Below, in pieces: positions 1-8,030 of a DNA stretch of 64,000 nucleotides. Each line of letters opens with the position of its first letter. The stretch's first letter is position 1. The notes below the pieces were generated by a model that was not told the DNA's origin, made no database searches, and saw only the letters and a list, made by a program, of their open reading frames with translations. The position numbers and the translations under genes are program-made. This stretch comes from Verrucomicrobiota bacterium (GTDB taxonomy: Bacteria; Verrucomicrobiota; Verrucomicrobiia; Limisphaerales; UBA11320), in contig JACQFQ010000045.1 in assembly GCA_016199985.1 (NCBI GenBank), forward strand, positions 1-64,000. The letters run 5' to 3'.

Positions 1-2
1 AG

Positions 3-128
3 CGCAGACCCAAGCCCTACCCACGTCTGATGCGTCACAGAAGCCGCTTCCGGGAGATCTCCCACCAGAATCGCTACTACCTCAACAGTATCTTCGGACC
101 CAAATACCGCAAATCGTCGATGCCTTAA
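3..128 (+). mobile_element. IS4-type transposase, C-terminal fragment (5' end outside window)
   Basis: An open frame runs in from the window edge and stops at 126-128 (TAA), giving about 41 residues that start RRPKPYPRLMRHRSRFREI. The RRPKPYP-x-L-M motif is typical of the extreme C-terminus of IS4/DDE transposases, where RRPKPYPLLTKPR is common. Only the tail is visible, so the DDE catalytic residues and the left end cannot be checked. The stop codon runs straight into a 20-mer that recurs near 58.2 kb, which may be part of the element's right end. Confidence 0.6.
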
Positions 129-145
129 CTAACCGCCATTCAGAT
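126..145 (+). repeat. IS-end-like 20-mer, copy 1
   Basis: The sequence TAACTAACCGCCATTCAGAT begins at the transposase stop codon. A copy differing at one base lies at 58164-58183. The flanks of the two copies are unrelated, so the shared unit is short. It could be the terminal inverted repeat of the insertion sequence. Confidence 0.5.
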
Positions 146-279
146 GTCATCGAGTAAATGCCTCCGAGCGATGATGCGATGATGCATGCCTAGTATCACC
201 ATCAGCGGATACCTTCGATGCGAAACCTTCCGCAATCCTGGCGGCTCGACAGTGGGCGGATCGTCGCTAGGCTCGTCGC

Positions 280-774
280 ATGGACGCTTTGCACGCTCCT
301 TGGCGCATCCAATACATTTTGTCGCCCAAGCCGCCGGCTTCCGATGTGTCGCTGTTCACCCGCATCGCGCAGTCCAGCGACGATGTGGGGAATCATGTCA
401 TCGCGCGCGATCGATCGTGCTTCGCCATGCTCAACGCCTACCCCTACAACGGCGGACATCTCATGGTCGTCCCTTACAAGCAGGTGGCGGATCTCCCCGA
501 TCTCACCGACGACGAGCTCACGGATCTCATGCGGCTCACTCGGCGCTGCGAAATGGGGCTTCGCCAGGTGATGAAGCCCGACGGATTCAACATCGGACTC
601 AACCTGGGGAGGGTGGCCGGCGCCGGCATCGCCGAGCATCTGCATCTGCACATCGTGCCCCGGTGGAACGGCGACACGAACTTCATGCCCGTCATCGGCG
701 CGACGGCCGTGGTGCCCCAGGCGCTGACGGAGCTTGCGGCCCAGCTGCGCGCGGCGCTCTCGTCCATTGCTTGA
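280..774 (+). CDS. HIT-family nucleotide hydrolase/phosphorylase
   Basis: A 164-residue histidine-triad protein. The triad is visible as EHLHLHIVPRW with H120, H122 and H124 and is preceded by NIGLNLGRVAGAGIAEH, the usual second half of a HIT fold. The N-terminus (APWRIQYI) resembles Ap4A phosphorylase/hydrolase-type HIT proteins, which hydrolyse or phosphorolyse dinucleoside polyphosphates through a covalent histidine-nucleotide intermediate in the cytoplasm. The ATG at 280 is chosen because homologous sequence begins almost at once; no strong Shine-Dalgarno is seen. The gene stands alone, 300 bases before phoH. The exact substrate cannot be told from sequence. Confidence 0.9.
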   Translation: MDALHAPWRIQYILSPKPPASDVSLFTRIAQSSDDVGNHVIARDRSCFAMLNAYPYNGGHLMVVPYKQVADLPDLTDDELTDLMRLTRRCEMGLRQVMKPDGFNIGLNLGRVAGAGIAEHLHLHIVPRWNGDTNFMPVIGATAVVPQALTELAAQLRAALSSIA

Positions 775-1077
775 GGGCGCCAATCAGCTCCTATCGTCGG
801 GGAAAAGGCGCAGGGGCGGGGTTGGGCGCGCCAAAGCGGAGCCGCAACCCAACGATCAGAAGGGAGCTCCTCCTTGATGCGCAAGCGAGCGTTTCCCTTG
901 CCGCAAGGTTTGGGGCCTGGCCCGGGGTTGCCTGTCTTCGTCGCGTCCGTTGCGGTTAAACCTCCCCGGCCCCTACGTTGGGGATGCGAATACTGAACCG
1001 CGATGAGACGAAGTTCGGCCCCCAGGCGAAATCCGTTCGCTTCCGCTCCTTCGTTCTGCTAAGCCCTCGGGCTCATC
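775..1077. other. Intergenic, nothing recognised
   Basis: A 303-base GC-rich gap between the HIT gene and phoH. Short frames here have no recognisable protein motifs. A weak pairing (GGGTTG with CAACCC around 820-850) is not followed by a T run, so I do not call a terminator. Confidence 0.6.
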
Positions 1078-2037
1078 ATGGCCACTGAGACTTTGCATTT
1101 CGAAAGCGCCCGCTTCGCGCAGCAGTTGTTCAGCAACGATCCCCACAACCTCGCCGCGATCGAGACGACGCTGCGCGTGAAGGCCGTGGCGCGCGACGGG
1201 TTCATCAAGCTGGACGGCGCCGAGCCGGACGTCGCCCTGGCGCGACAGCTTTTCCAGGCGCTGGAATCGTCGATCAAAGGCGGCGCCACGCTGCGAACGA
1301 GGGAGTTCCAGCAGGCGCTCGCCATCATCAGCAAAGAGGGCGTCGACGCCCTCAATGACCTCTATCGCGAGCGGATCGCCGTCTCGAGCCGCAAGGCCGC
1401 GGTGTCGCCCAAGACGCTGGGACAAAAGAAGTACATCGAGACCATCCGCCAGTTCGACGTTTCCTTCGGGATCGGGCCCGCCGGCACCGGCAAGACCTAC
1501 CTCGCCATGGCGATGGCCGTCTCGGCTCTCAAGGAGGAGAAGGTGAGCCGCATCATCCTCACCCGCCCCGCCGTGGAGGCGGGAGAGGCTCTTGGGTTCC
1601 TCCCCGGGGACCTCTACGAAAAGATCGATCCCTACCTGCGTCCGTTGCTCGACGCCCTGCACGACATGCTTCCCACGGAGGATGTGCTGAAGCTGCGCGA
1701 GAAGGGGGTCATCGAAATTGCGCCGCTCGCCTACATGCGAGGCCGAACCCTGAACCAGGCGTTCATCATCCTCGACGAAGCGCAGAACTCCACCGCCGAG
1801 CAGATGCTCATGTTCCTGACGAGGCTCGGCTACGGATCCAAGGCCGTGATCACCGGCGATCCGACTCAAACCGATCTGCCCTCGCAGAAACGATCGGGGC
1901 TGCACGAGGCGATTCAGGCCCTTCGCCGAACGGAGGGCATCGGGATTGTGGAGTTCACCCGGCGGGATGTGGTGCGCCATCCGCTGGTGCAAAGGATCAT
2001 CGAGTCGTACGAGGAACACCGACGCAGCCGGACATGA
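1078..2037 (+). CDS. phoH: PhoH-like ATPase (YbeZ type)
   Basis: A 319-residue PhoH/YbeZ P-loop ATPase. Walker A is GPAGTGKT at residues 133-140 and Walker B is FIILDEAQN at 229-237, followed by a sensor-like TGDPTQTDLP segment. The family couples ATP hydrolysis to RNA handling and works with the endoribonuclease YbeY in rRNA maturation and ribosome quality control. Its stop codon overlaps the ybeY start by four bases (ATGA at 2034-2037), so the two are translationally coupled. ATG 1078 gives the usual family length. The N-terminal 110 residues are the domain characteristic of the YbeZ branch. Confidence 0.95.
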   Translation: MATETLHFESARFAQQLFSNDPHNLAAIETTLRVKAVARDGFIKLDGAEPDVALARQLFQALESSIKGGATLRTREFQQALAIISKEGVDALNDLYRERIAVSSRKAAVSPKTLGQKKYIETIRQFDVSFGIGPAGTGKTYLAMAMAVSALKEEKVSRIILTRPAVEAGEALGFLPGDLYEKIDPYLRPLLDALHDMLPTEDVLKLREKGVIEIAPLAYMRGRTLNQAFIILDEAQNSTAEQMLMFLTRLGYGSKAVITGDPTQTDLPSQKRSGLHEAIQALRRTEGIGIVEFTRRDVVRHPLVQRIIESYEEHRRSRT

Positions 2038-2513
2038 TCGTCGTTGTTCAGAATCGCCAGCGCGCCCGACGCGTCGCCGCTCCGACGCTTCGACGGATCG
2101 CCGGGACATTGCTGCGCGATCTTCTTCGCGATGAGGAGGCCGAGCTCGGGATTCACCTTGTCGAGCCCGAGGAGATGGCCGCGGTGAACGCGACCTATCT
2201 CGGGCATGAGGGCTCCACCGACGTCATCAGCTTCGATCACAACTCTCCCGACGATCCGCCACGATCGGCTCAGCGTCCGCTTTACGGGGAGCTGTTCATT
2301 TGCGTGGTGGAGGCGATGAAGTTCGCCCGTGAGTTTGGAACGACATGGCAGTCCGAGGTCGTGCGCTACGTTGTGCACGGGGTGCTCCACCTGCGGGGCT
2401 ACGACGATCTCGAGCCTGCCCTGAGGCGAGCGATGAAGCGGGAGGAGAATCGGTTGATGCGCGCTCTTGAGAAGCGGTTCGCGTTCGCGTCGCTGGCAAA
2501 ACACGATCCCTGA
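2034..2513 (+). CDS. ybeY: Endoribonuclease YbeY (rRNA maturation)
   Basis: A 159-residue UPF0054/YbeY metal-dependent endoribonuclease needed for 16S rRNA 3'-end processing. The metal motif reads HGVLHLRGYDD, with H115 and H119 in place but D125 where most YbeY proteins have the third histidine (HGxLHLxGYDH). Asp can ligand zinc, so the enzyme is probably still active. The STDVISFDH segment of the family lies upstream of it. The gene overlaps phoH by four bases and is followed four bases later by recO, giving a three-gene operon. Confidence 0.93.
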   Translation: MIVVVQNRQRARRVAAPTLRRIAGTLLRDLLRDEEAELGIHLVEPEEMAAVNATYLGHEGSTDVISFDHNSPDDPPRSAQRPLYGELFICVVEAMKFAREFGTTWQSEVVRYVVHGVLHLRGYDDLEPALRRAMKREENRLMRALEKRFAFASLAKHDP

Positions 2514-2517
2514 CGCC

Positions 2518-3192
2518 ATGGCTGACGAGCGATCCCGGGGCGTGGTGCTTCGCACGCGTCCGATGACCGAGACCAGCCTGATCGTGAACTGGCTTACGCC
2601 GGACCTCGGCCGGATCGCCACCGTCGCCAAAGGGGCGCGCCGACCGAAGTCGCCGTTCCGCGGAAAGCTCGACTTCGCCTACGAGGCCGAATTCAGCTTC
2701 CAGCGGAGCCGTCGCTCGGATCTGCATACCTTGCGCGAAGTGGGGCTTCTTGAAACACATCCCGCGTTGCGGCGCGACATCGATGTGCTGGGCCAGGCGG
2801 CCTACTTCGCGGTGTTGGTGGAACAGTCGACGGAGACCGAGACGCCCATTCCCGAGATCTACCAACTGTTTCAGGGAGTGATGACGCCGCTGGAGCTTCA
2901 TCCGCCGCAGGTGGAAACCGTGCTTGGCTTCGAGATCAAGATGCTGGACGCCATGGGGCTCTCCCCGGACTGGGACGACAGCCGATTGAGCGAAGGATCG
3001 CGGCGGGTCGCGCGGTGGCTGGCGACGGAGAGCTGGGATGGGATTTTTCGGGTGCGCACTTCGCCGGCGCAGACGTCGGAGCTGCGGCGGTTTCTCCAGG
3101 AGTTTCTCCTTTACCACCTCGAGCGGGTGCCATCGATTCGCGCGCGCGCCTTGAAATGCGAAAGCCCCCAGAGCTCTCGCCCAGCACGCTGA
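2518..3192 (+). CDS. recO: DNA repair protein RecO
   Basis: A 224-residue RecO. The N-terminal OB-fold is recognisable from GVVLRTRPMTETSLIVNWLTPDLG and the following VAKGARRPKS segment, then a helical C-terminal domain. RecO loads RecA with RecR on SSB-coated gaps. No four-cysteine zinc site is present in the C-terminal domain, which is a known variant. The ATG at 2518, four bases after the ybeY stop, is preferred over an in-frame upstream start at 2467 because it gives the canonical N-terminus. The gene points towards hisA, with no clear terminator in the 120-base gap. Confidence 0.9.
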   Translation: MADERSRGVVLRTRPMTETSLIVNWLTPDLGRIATVAKGARRPKSPFRGKLDFAYEAEFSFQRSRRSDLHTLREVGLLETHPALRRDIDVLGQAAYFAVLVEQSTETETPIPEIYQLFQGVMTPLELHPPQVETVLGFEIKMLDAMGLSPDWDDSRLSEGSRRVARWLATESWDGIFRVRTSPAQTSELRRFLQEFLLYHLERVPSIRARALKCESPQSSRPAR

Positions 3193-3315
3193 GCGGAACT
3201 CCAGGGGCAAAAAAAGGAGCGTCGGTGGGCCTTCAAACAGGAAAGCCACATGAGAACAGAACACACAGTCCCGACGCCGTCGCTTCTATCGGCGCGGCGC
3301 GCGCGAATCTTTACT

Positions 3316-4080
3316 CTACCGGCAACCGCCTCGGTTGAAGGCGACTGCGTCGGCGTATTTCACGCCTGAGCCGCCGAAGATGTCGAGGGCCGACCCGATC
3401 GTCAGGTCGATGCGGCCGAGGCCCAGACGGCTCACTGTCTCAAGATCATCCAGTGAACGCGCTCCGCCCGCATAGGTTGTGGGAATGGGCGTCCACTCCG
3501 ACAGCTTCTGCACCAGGACATGGTCGATTCCTCCGCATAGCCCTTCGACGTCGGCGGCGTGGATGAGAAACTCCGCGCAGCGCCCGGCCAGCTTCTCCAG
3601 GAGCGAAGCGCCGAGCCTCTCCTCGGTGAATTTTTGCCAGCGGTCGGTGACGATGAGGTAGTCGTCCCCGCGTCGACGGCAGCTGAGGTCGAGCACGAGG
3701 CGGTCCTTTCCAATTTTGCCGACGAGGGCGGCGAGTCGGTCCCAATCAATACGTCCGTCGCGGAACGCCCATGATGTGACGATCACGTGAGAGGCGCCGG
3801 CGTTGAGCCAATCGGCGGCGTTGTCCGAGTTCACGCCTCCGCCCAGATGGAGTCCCTGGGGATAAGCCGCCAGCGCCCGCCGCGCGGCGTCCTCGTTGCC
3901 GGCGCCGAGCTGGATCACATGCCCGCCCCGCAGCCCATCGCGCGCGTAAAGCTCGGCGTACCATTCGGCGGGGCGATCGGAAACGAAGTTCGTCCGCAGA
4001 TGGGCGCCGCTGTCGGTGAGGGATCCGCCGACGATTTGTTTCACCTTCCCTTCGTGAAGGTCGATGCAGGGCCGAAACAT
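3316..4080 (-). CDS. hisA: Eukaryotic-type HisA isomerase (histidine biosynthesis)
   Basis: A 254-residue 5-ProFAR isomerase, a TIM-barrel enzyme performing the Amadori rearrangement of step four in histidine synthesis. The sequence matches the eukaryotic (yeast HIS6) form rather than the usual bacterial HisA: FRPCIDLHEGKVKQIVGGSL at the N-terminus, VIVTSWAF near 99-106, DLSCRRRGDDY near 131, FLIHAADVEGLCGGID at 171-186 and a C-terminal GSALDIFGG. D7 and D131 sit where the catalytic acid and base are expected. The start at 4080 is chosen because homology begins there; an extension to 4110 is open but unlike the family. It stands divergent from nadC with no other his gene nearby. Confidence 0.92.
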   Translation of the reverse strand: MFRPCIDLHEGKVKQIVGGSLTDSGAHLRTNFVSDRPAEWYAELYARDGLRGGHVIQLGAGNEDAARRALAAYPQGLHLGGGVNSDNAADWLNAGASHVIVTSWAFRDGRIDWDRLAALVGKIGKDRLVLDLSCRRRGDDYLIVTDRWQKFTEERLGASLLEKLAGRCAEFLIHAADVEGLCGGIDHVLVQKLSEWTPIPTTYAGGARSLDDLETVSRLGLGRIDLTIGSALDIFGGSGVKYADAVAFNRGGCR

Positions 4081-4165
4081 GGCGGGATGTTTTCCACCCG
4101 CGCGCCTCAAGTCGAGTCCGCACTTTTTCCTTCAACCCGCGCTCCTCGCCGGTCATTTTGCGGGG

Positions 4166-5044
4166 ATGGCACTCTCTGGTGACGAATTGCGGCAGTGGGT
4201 TCGGATCGCGCTCAGCGAGGATGTCGGCGTCGGCGATGTGACGACCCAGGCGCTGGTGCCGCCCCAAGCCATGACCACCGCCGTGATGGTGGCTCGGGAG
4301 CCGCTGACCGTCGCGGGACTCGAGCTCGCGGAGTTGACATTCCACGAGTGCGCCCGGGCGGTTCAGGTGGTTCGCCACTCCACCGACGGCGAAGCGGTGG
4401 AGAAGGGACGCCTGCTGCTGAAGATCACGGGTCCGGCCGCGCCGATCCTCACCGCCGAGAGGGTCGCTCTCAATTTCGTCCAAAGGCTCTCCGGCGTGGC
4501 CACCCTCACCGCGCGCTACGTTGACGCCGCGCGGGGAACCTCCGCCCAGATCCTTGACACCCGCAAGACCACGCCTGGATTGCGGAGGTTGGAGAAGTAC
4601 GCCGTGGCCTGCGGTGGCGGCAAGAATCATCGGATGGGCCTGTACGACCAGATTCTGATCAAGGACAACCATGTGGCGACTTTGGCGTCGGAAAGCGACG
4701 CGCCGATCGCCCTGGCCGTCCGGCGGGCTCGCGAGAAGTTTCCGCACATGCGAATCGAGGTGGAGGCGGACACCCTGGCCCAGGTGGAGGAGGCCGCGGC
4801 CGCGGGCGCGAACATCATCCTCCTCGACAATATGAGCCTCGCGGACATGGCGACCGCGGTGCGGAGCGTTCGGGGCCGTTCCCGGACGGAGGCGAGCGGC
4901 GGAGTGAATCTCGACACGGTGAGAGCGATCGCCGAAACCGGCGTGGACTACATCTCCGTGGGCGCGCTGACTCACTCGGCGCGCAGCGTCGACATCGCCT
5001 TGGATTTCGTCGAAACGCCCCAGACTCCCAATGCTGATGTCTAA
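4166..5044 (+). CDS. nadC: Nicotinate-nucleotide pyrophosphorylase (carboxylating)
   Basis: A 292-residue quinolinate phosphoribosyltransferase that converts quinolinate and PRPP to nicotinate mononucleotide in de novo NAD synthesis. Family motifs appear in order: GVGDVTTQAL, LNFVQRLSGVAT, DTRKTTPGLR, CGGGKNHRMGLYDQ, IKDNH, VEVEADT-like sequence, ILLDNM and the final SGGVNLD...YISVGALTHS. The ATG at 4166 gives the normal length, while an upstream ATG at 4064 overlaps hisA and adds unrelated residues. The 3' end overlaps the next gene by up to 14 bases. Confidence 0.95.
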   Translation: MALSGDELRQWVRIALSEDVGVGDVTTQALVPPQAMTTAVMVAREPLTVAGLELAELTFHECARAVQVVRHSTDGEAVEKGRLLLKITGPAAPILTAERVALNFVQRLSGVATLTARYVDAARGTSAQILDTRKTTPGLRRLEKYAVACGGGKNHRMGLYDQILIKDNHVATLASESDAPIALAVRRAREKFPHMRIEVEADTLAQVEEAAAAGANIILLDNMSLADMATAVRSVRGRSRTEASGGVNLDTVRAIAETGVDYISVGALTHSARSVDIALDFVETPQTPNADV

Positions 5045-7997
5045 CACCGCCAAAGGCGCTCGAACGCCTCGGGAGAGCCTGGACTCGTTCGCGTTCTCGA
5101 AGAACTCCCTTCTTCGTTCCGCGATCCTGGCGTGTCTCACAGGGGCGGCCGCGTGTTTGAACGGCTCCTCCCCCTGTCAGGGCCGCGAGATCTGGACGAC
5201 CTCGCGAGTGCGCGGCACGCCGGAGCCGCCGCCGCCGGTGGTTGTCGAGCGAGTCCTTCCTCGGGCGACTTTCAAGGAGCCGGTGGACATCGGCTCGGCC
5301 CCAGTGGGGTCGCGACTGTTCGTGATGGAGGTGGGCGGGAAGGTTTTTTCCATCGACCCGAAGGATTCCGCGGCGCTTCCGAATCTTCTCGTCGACCTTC
5401 GTGCTTCCCACCCGGGCTTCAACCAGTCCTACGGCTTCACGTTCCATCCGGGCTTCGCGAGCAACCGATGGATGTATGTCTGCTACGTGGTGGGCGACAA
5501 CAAGTTGGATGGCTCGCGTGTGGCGCGCTTCACGCTCGACGCGACGGATCCGCCGCGTGTCCTGCCCGACAGCGAGGAGATCATCATCACCTGGCTCGGC
5601 GGCGGGCATAACGGGGGATGCTTGAAATTCGGCTCCGATGGCATGCTCTACATCAGCACCGGCGACGCGGCGTCGCCGAGCCCCCCGGATCCGCTCACGA
5701 CGGGCCAGGACATCAGCGATCTTCTCGCCTCCATCCTGCGCATCGACGTGGATCGCCGCGACGGCGCGCTTCGCTACGCCATTCCCTCCGACAATCCGTT
5801 CCTCAAGACGCTCCATGCGCGTCCCGAAGTGTGGGCCTACGGGCTTCGGAATCCTTGGCGGATGTGCTTCGAGCCGGGAACGTCGACGCTTTGGGTGGGA
5901 GATGTGGGTTGGGAATTGTGGGAGATGATTTTTCGCATGGACCACGGAGGCGTCAACTGTGGTTGGTCGATTGTGGAGAGCCGTCAGCCCGTCCGGCGCG
6001 AGCAGGCCATGGGACCGACGCCCATCCAGAAACCGATCGCGGATCATGGACACGAGGAGGCCGCCTCCATCACAGGCGGGGTTTTCTATCGCGGTCAGCG
6101 AACGCCGGGCTATCAGGGCGCTTATGTGTATGGCGACTGGGAGACCGGGAAGATGTGGGCTTTGCGGAATCGAGGCGATGTGGCGACTTCGAGGGAGGAG
6201 ATTGCGCGAACGGGCCTGAAGATCGTCGCGTTCGGCGAGTCGGCCGACCATGAGCTGTATCTGCTCGATCATGCCGGGGGCGGCGTTTACTGCCTGAGTC
6301 CGAATCCGCGGGCGGACAAACCCGAGCCCTTCCCTCGTCGGCTGAGCGAAACCGGACTGTTCGCCTCGGTCCAGGATCAGTCGCCCGCCGCAGGAGTGCA
6401 TGAATTCAAGCCCAATGCGTCGCTGTGGGCCGACGGGGCGGAGGCTCGAAGGTGGGTGGGGATTCCGAACGACGGCGCGGTGCGATTCGTCGGGACCTTT
6501 TGGCAGGCCGCGCGCGACCTGACTCCGTCGAACGCTGTGTGGGCTCGCACCGTCAGCCTGCGTTTGGACCGGGCTCGTCCGGAATCCGCGCGCAAGATCG
6601 AGACGCAGCTTTTGCACTACGACGGCCTTGCCTGGGGCGCTTACACCTATCGATGGAATCGCGAGCAAACCGACGCGAGCCTGGTTCCCAACGAAGGCGC
6701 CGAGGAATCGTTCGTGGTCAGCGACAGCTCGGCGCCCGGGTTTGAAGAGCGGGTGCGCTGGCGTTTTCACAGCCGCTCGGAGTGCTTGAGGTGCCACAAT
6801 CCCTGGAATGGAACCTTGCTCGGATTTCAGCCCGCGCAGCTGGGGTCGTCTCCGGCCGCGGCCAGCGAACTGAGCCGTCTGGCGGCGCTCGGACTGCTCG
6901 TCCCGCCGCCCGACGCGACTCCCGCCGTGATTGATCCCCACGATACAGGGCAGCCGTTGGCGTCGCGCGCCCGATCTTATCTGCACGCCAATTGCGCGCA
7001 TTGTCACCGGGAATCGGCCGGGGGATCGGTGCTCCTGAAGTTGAACATTCAGATGGCGGTGGGCGAGATGCAACTGATGAACGCGCAGCCGACGCAGGGC
7101 GCGCTGTGCGTCGAGAACGCGCGGCTCGTGGCGCCGGGCGATCCGCTCGGGTCTATCCTGCTGTACCGCTTTGCGAAGTCCGGCGCCGGCCACATGCCTT
7201 ATCTGGGCGCGCGAGGGATCGATGAAGAGGGGTTGGCAATGCTGGCTCGATGGATTGAAGCGACGCCTGGAGGCGTCGGCGACCGCGCCGCGTCGAACGC
7301 TCCGCTCTCCCGCGCCCGCGGCTTGGCGCGTCATTCGAGCGACGACATCGCCGCTTGGAAGGAGCTGATGTCGACTCCGCGCGGCGCGCTGGCGTTGCGC
7401 ATCGCGATGAGCGAGGAGAGCCCGACGGCGAGATGGACGGGGGTCGGCCTGGATCTAGCGCGAGAGACGAAGCACCCCTTGATATCGGATCTCGTGTCGC
7501 CGCGGTTGCCGTGGCGGCTGCGTCGCGCGGTGCTGGGGAGCGATCCCGACCCGAAGCGCCTGCTTGCCCAGCCGGGCGTGGCGTCCAGGGGCGAGGCTTT
7601 GTTCTTCGCCGAGGGAGGCGTCCAGTGCTTCAGCTGTCATGTGGTGGGCGGACGCGGTCGCGCCGTTGGTCCTGATCTCAGCGCGATCGGCCGCAAGTAT
7701 TCGCGAGAGGAACTCCTCGCCCAGCTGTTGCGTCCGTCGGCGCGAATCGATCCTGAATACACCTCGTGGGTGGCGGACCTGCGCGACGGCGACGCCTTGA
7801 CTGGGTTTCTCGTGAGCCAGACCAAGGACCAAGTCGTCCTGCGAGACGCGACCGGCGTGTTACAATCGCTCCCGCGTTCCGGGATCCGCTCCCTGCTGAA
7901 GTCCAGCCTTTCGCTGATGCCAGAGGGGCTGCTGGAGAATCTCACACTGGAGGAAGCTGGCGACCTGCTCGAATTCCTTGCCAGCCGAAAGCAATGA
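5031..7997 (+). CDS. Sugar dehydrogenase (GSDH propeller) fused to three-heme cytochrome c
   Basis: A 988-residue exported redox protein. A hydrophobic segment at about 29-42 ends in Cys, weakly like a lipobox. Residues 80-420 form a PQQ-type glucose/sorbosone dehydrogenase beta-propeller (GFTFHPGF, GGGHNGGCLKFGSDGMLYISTGD, YGLRNPWR, DVGWELWEMI). The middle part carries two heme c motifs, CLRCH at 585 and CAHCH at 655. The C-terminal 140 residues are the planctomycete/verrucomicrobial heme-binding module, with CFSCH at 866, then GPDLSAIGRKYSREELL and LLRPSARIDPEY. The likely role is periplasmic oxidation of a sugar or polyol with electrons passed along its own hemes. ATG 5037 is an alternative start. 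The substrate is unknown. Confidence 0.88.
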   Translation: MLMSNTAKGARTPRESLDSFAFSKNSLLRSAILACLTGAAACLNGSSPCQGREIWTTSRVRGTPEPPPPVVVERVLPRATFKEPVDIGSAPVGSRLFVMEVGGKVFSIDPKDSAALPNLLVDLRASHPGFNQSYGFTFHPGFASNRWMYVCYVVGDNKLDGSRVARFTLDATDPPRVLPDSEEIIITWLGGGHNGGCLKFGSDGMLYISTGDAASPSPPDPLTTGQDISDLLASILRIDVDRRDGALRYAIPSDNPFLKTLHARPEVWAYGLRNPWRMCFEPGTSTLWVGDVGWELWEMIFRMDHGGVNCGWSIVESRQPVRREQAMGPTPIQKPIADHGHEEAASITGGVFYRGQRTPGYQGAYVYGDWETGKMWALRNRGDVATSREEIARTGLKIVAFGESADHELYLLDHAGGGVYCLSPNPRADKPEPFPRRLSETGLFASVQDQSPAAGVHEFKPNASLWADGAEARRWVGIPNDGAVRFVGTFWQAARDLTPSNAVWARTVSLRLDRARPESARKIETQLLHYDGLAWGAYTYRWNREQTDASLVPNEGAEESFVVSDSSAPGFEERVRWRFHSRSECLRCHNPWNGTLLGFQPAQLGSSPAAASELSRLAALGLLVPPPDATPAVIDPHDTGQPLASRARSYLHANCAHCHRESAGGSVLLKLNIQMAVGEMQLMNAQPTQGALCVENARLVAPGDPLGSILLYRFAKSGAGHMPYLGARGIDEEGLAMLARWIEATPGGVGDRAASNAPLSRARGLARHSSDDIAAWKELMSTPRGALALRIAMSEESPTARWTGVGLDLARETKHPLISDLVSPRLPWRLRRAVLGSDPDPKRLLAQPGVASRGEALFFAEGGVQCFSCHVVGGRGRAVGPDLSAIGRKYSREELLAQLLRPSARIDPEYTSWVADLRDGDALTGFLVSQTKDQVVLRDATGVLQSLPRSGIRSLLKSSLSLMPEGLLENLTLEEAGDLLEFLASRKQ

Positions 7998-8030
7998 CGC
8001 GAAAGGGAGGAAGCGTCGATGACGCTGGAG

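Noticed and set aside
4815-7334. An 839-codon open frame on the minus strand opposite the sugar dehydrogenase gene
   Set aside because: It is Arg/Gly/His-rich with no motif, while the plus strand encodes clear domains. Long antisense frames are common in GC-rich genes.
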